Translations under genes and position numbers: made by a program | Part shown: piece by piece, positions 4,936 through 5,855 of the stretch | How the letters are laid out: each line of letters opens with the position of its first letter | Numbering within the stretch: the first letter of the stretch is position 1 | Assembly: GCA_012027055.1 (NCBI GenBank) | Contig: VEPF01000443.1 | Span: 1 to 5,855 of the forward strand | DNA from: Gemmatimonadota bacterium | GTDB lineage: Bacteria > Gemmatimonadota > Gemmatimonadetes > Longimicrobiales > RSA9 | Length of the DNA stretch: 5,855 bases | Reading direction: 5' to 3' | The notes under the pieces: model-generated | What the model saw: only the letters and a program-made list of their open reading frames with translations | What the model was told of the DNA's origin: nothing | Databases searched by the model: none

Positions 4936-5855
4936 ATGCTTATCGGCGAAATCCTGCAGGTGGCGATCGCAGCGATCTGGGCCAACAAGCTGCGCTCCTT
5001 CCTCACGATGCTCGGGATCATCATCGGCATCGCCGCGGTGATCACCATGGTGTCTCTGGGCGAGGGCGCACAACGCCAGGTGGAGGCGCGCCTGCAATCG
5101 CTCGGCACCAACATCCTGACGGTGAGACCGGGCCAGCAATTCCACGGGGGATTGGATCGCGGTGATACCGAGCTCACGGCCAAGAATGCGGATGCGCTTC
5201 GCCTGAGCCCGCGCTACATCAGCGCTCTCTCTCCGGAGATGAGCCGCCGCCAGCAGGTTACGTACCTGGCCGGCAACTCCAACAACCAGATTACCGGTGT
5301 TTGGCCGGAGTACTTCAAGCTGCAGAACACCAAGATCGCCAAGGGCCGGCTCTTCACGGAGGGAGAGGAGCGTGGCCGGCGGCGCGTGGCGGTGATCGGC
5401 CCGGCCGTGGGCGACCGCCTGAACATCAACACCAACCTGCTGCTCGGGAAGCAGATCCAGATCCGGGGAGTGCCGTTCGAGGTGATCGGCATCCTGGAGT
5501 CCAAAGGTGACCAGGGTTTCATGAACCCGGATGAAACCATCTACATCCCGCTGGCCACCGCGCAGTTCCGGGTGTTCGGGTCGGAGCGGGTGAGCACCAT
5601 CTACGTCCAGGCCCTCGACGCCAAGTCGATGGATCCGGCCGTGGCCGAGATCGACCGCGTCCTGCGGCGCGAGATGCGGGTGAAGCCCGGCGCTGCCACG
5701 CCGTTCACGGTGCGCAACCAGACCTCACTCCTGACCACGTTCCAGGAGACCGCGGCCACGTTCACCTATCTGCTCGCGGGCATCGCCCTGGTGTCGCTCA
5801 TGGTGGGCGGCATCGGGATCATGAACATCATGCTGGTGTCGGTGACCGAGCGGAC
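4936..5855 (+). CDS. MacB-type ABC transporter permease, 3'-truncated
   Basis: The frame opens at ATG 4936 and stays open to the window edge, giving 306 codons of a protein usually about 400 residues long. An N-terminal cytoplasmic/amphipathic stretch (EILQVAIAAIWANKLRSFLT) leads into TM1 (about 19-42, TMLGIIIGIAAVITMVSLGEG), the classic MacB N-terminal block. The large periplasmic core domain (about 43-272) includes VRPGQ (63-67), GRLFTEGEERGRRRVAVIG (137-155) and VIGILESKG (183-191). TM2 (about 275-300, LAGIALVSLMVGGIGIMNIM) ends in VSVTER, the conserved loop after which TM3 and TM4 should follow beyond the window. There is no ATPase domain, so it must work with the separate ATPase encoded at 2383-3141. 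MacB-fold permeases do not move substrate through the membrane; they drive periplasmic cargo through an adaptor and TolC by mechanotransmission. The cargo (macrolide, peptide, siderophore or lipid-like) is not deducible here. Confidence 0.95.
   Translation, partial: MLIGEILQVAIAAIWANKLRSFLTMLGIIIGIAAVITMVSLGEGAQRQVEARLQSLGTNILTVRPGQQFHGGLDRGDTELTAKNADALRLSPRYISALSPEMSRRQQVTYLAGNSNNQITGVWPEYFKLQNTKIAKGRLFTEGEERGRRRVAVIGPAVGDRLNINTNLLLGKQIQIRGVPFEVIGILESKGDQGFMNPDETIYIPLATAQFRVFGSERVSTIYVQALDAKSMDPAVAEIDRVLRREMRVKPGAATPFTVRNQTSLLTTFQETAATFTYLLAGIALVSLMVGGIGIMNIMLVSVTER

Noticed and set aside
4195..5183. Two overlapping ~310-codon minus-strand frames opposite the adaptor and permease
   Set aside because: Low-complexity Ala/Pro/Arg products mirror the Gly-rich coding strand; no domain and no ribosome site were seen.

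Overview
The window is uniformly high in G+C, with strong GC3 in every gene, and all genes are on the plus strand. It looks like part of a chromosome from a diderm bacterium: there is a lipoprotein adaptor with a lipobox, a MacAB-type tripartite pump and an ApbE flavinyltransferase. The mix of genes (ECF sigma factor, small one-TM protein, LTxxQ periplasmic protein, split MacB pump with a Gly-rich MacA) resembles Gemmatimonadota-like soil or sediment bacteria. That taxonomic call is an inference from recalled gene style and was not tested.

Layout: (1) 1-849, the C-terminal ~280 residues of an ApbE FAD:protein FMN transferase, cut by the left edge. (2) 850-905, a short intergenic stretch with a GC hairpin around the apbE stop and a possible promoter just before the next start. 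(3) 906-2372, three overlapping genes: an ECF-type sigma factor, a small one-TM protein placed like an anti-sigma factor, and a membrane-anchored Spy/CpxP/CnrX-like protein with two LTxxQ motifs. (4) 2383-5855, a MacAB-type exporter with MacB split into a separate ATPase and permease: ATPase, lipoprotein adaptor (MacA-like), then the permease, which is cut by the right edge.

From the sigma gene to the permease the genes overlap by 14 and 7 nt, or are separated by 10, 75 and 9 nt, so one transcript is likely. The order sigma / one-TM protein / periplasmic helical sensor / efflux pump parallels the Cupriavidus CnrYXH-CnrCBA arrangement. The working hypothesis is an envelope-stress or toxicant-responsive regulon in which the periplasmic protein and the one-TM protein control the sigma factor, which drives its own operon and the pump. 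Metal sensing is not supported, because the CnrX-like ligand pattern is not visible.

The most unusual item is an insertion of about 145 residues in the MacA-like adaptor. It is mostly Gly/Pro/Ala/Gln-rich but contains a compact helix-turn-helix-like hairpin with two cysteines at matching heights and an LTxxQ-like stretch resembling one in the Spy-like protein. Two GC-rich RNA hairpins also bracket the ATPase gene exactly. No RNA genes, mobile elements, CRISPR arrays or convincing Rho-independent terminators were seen.
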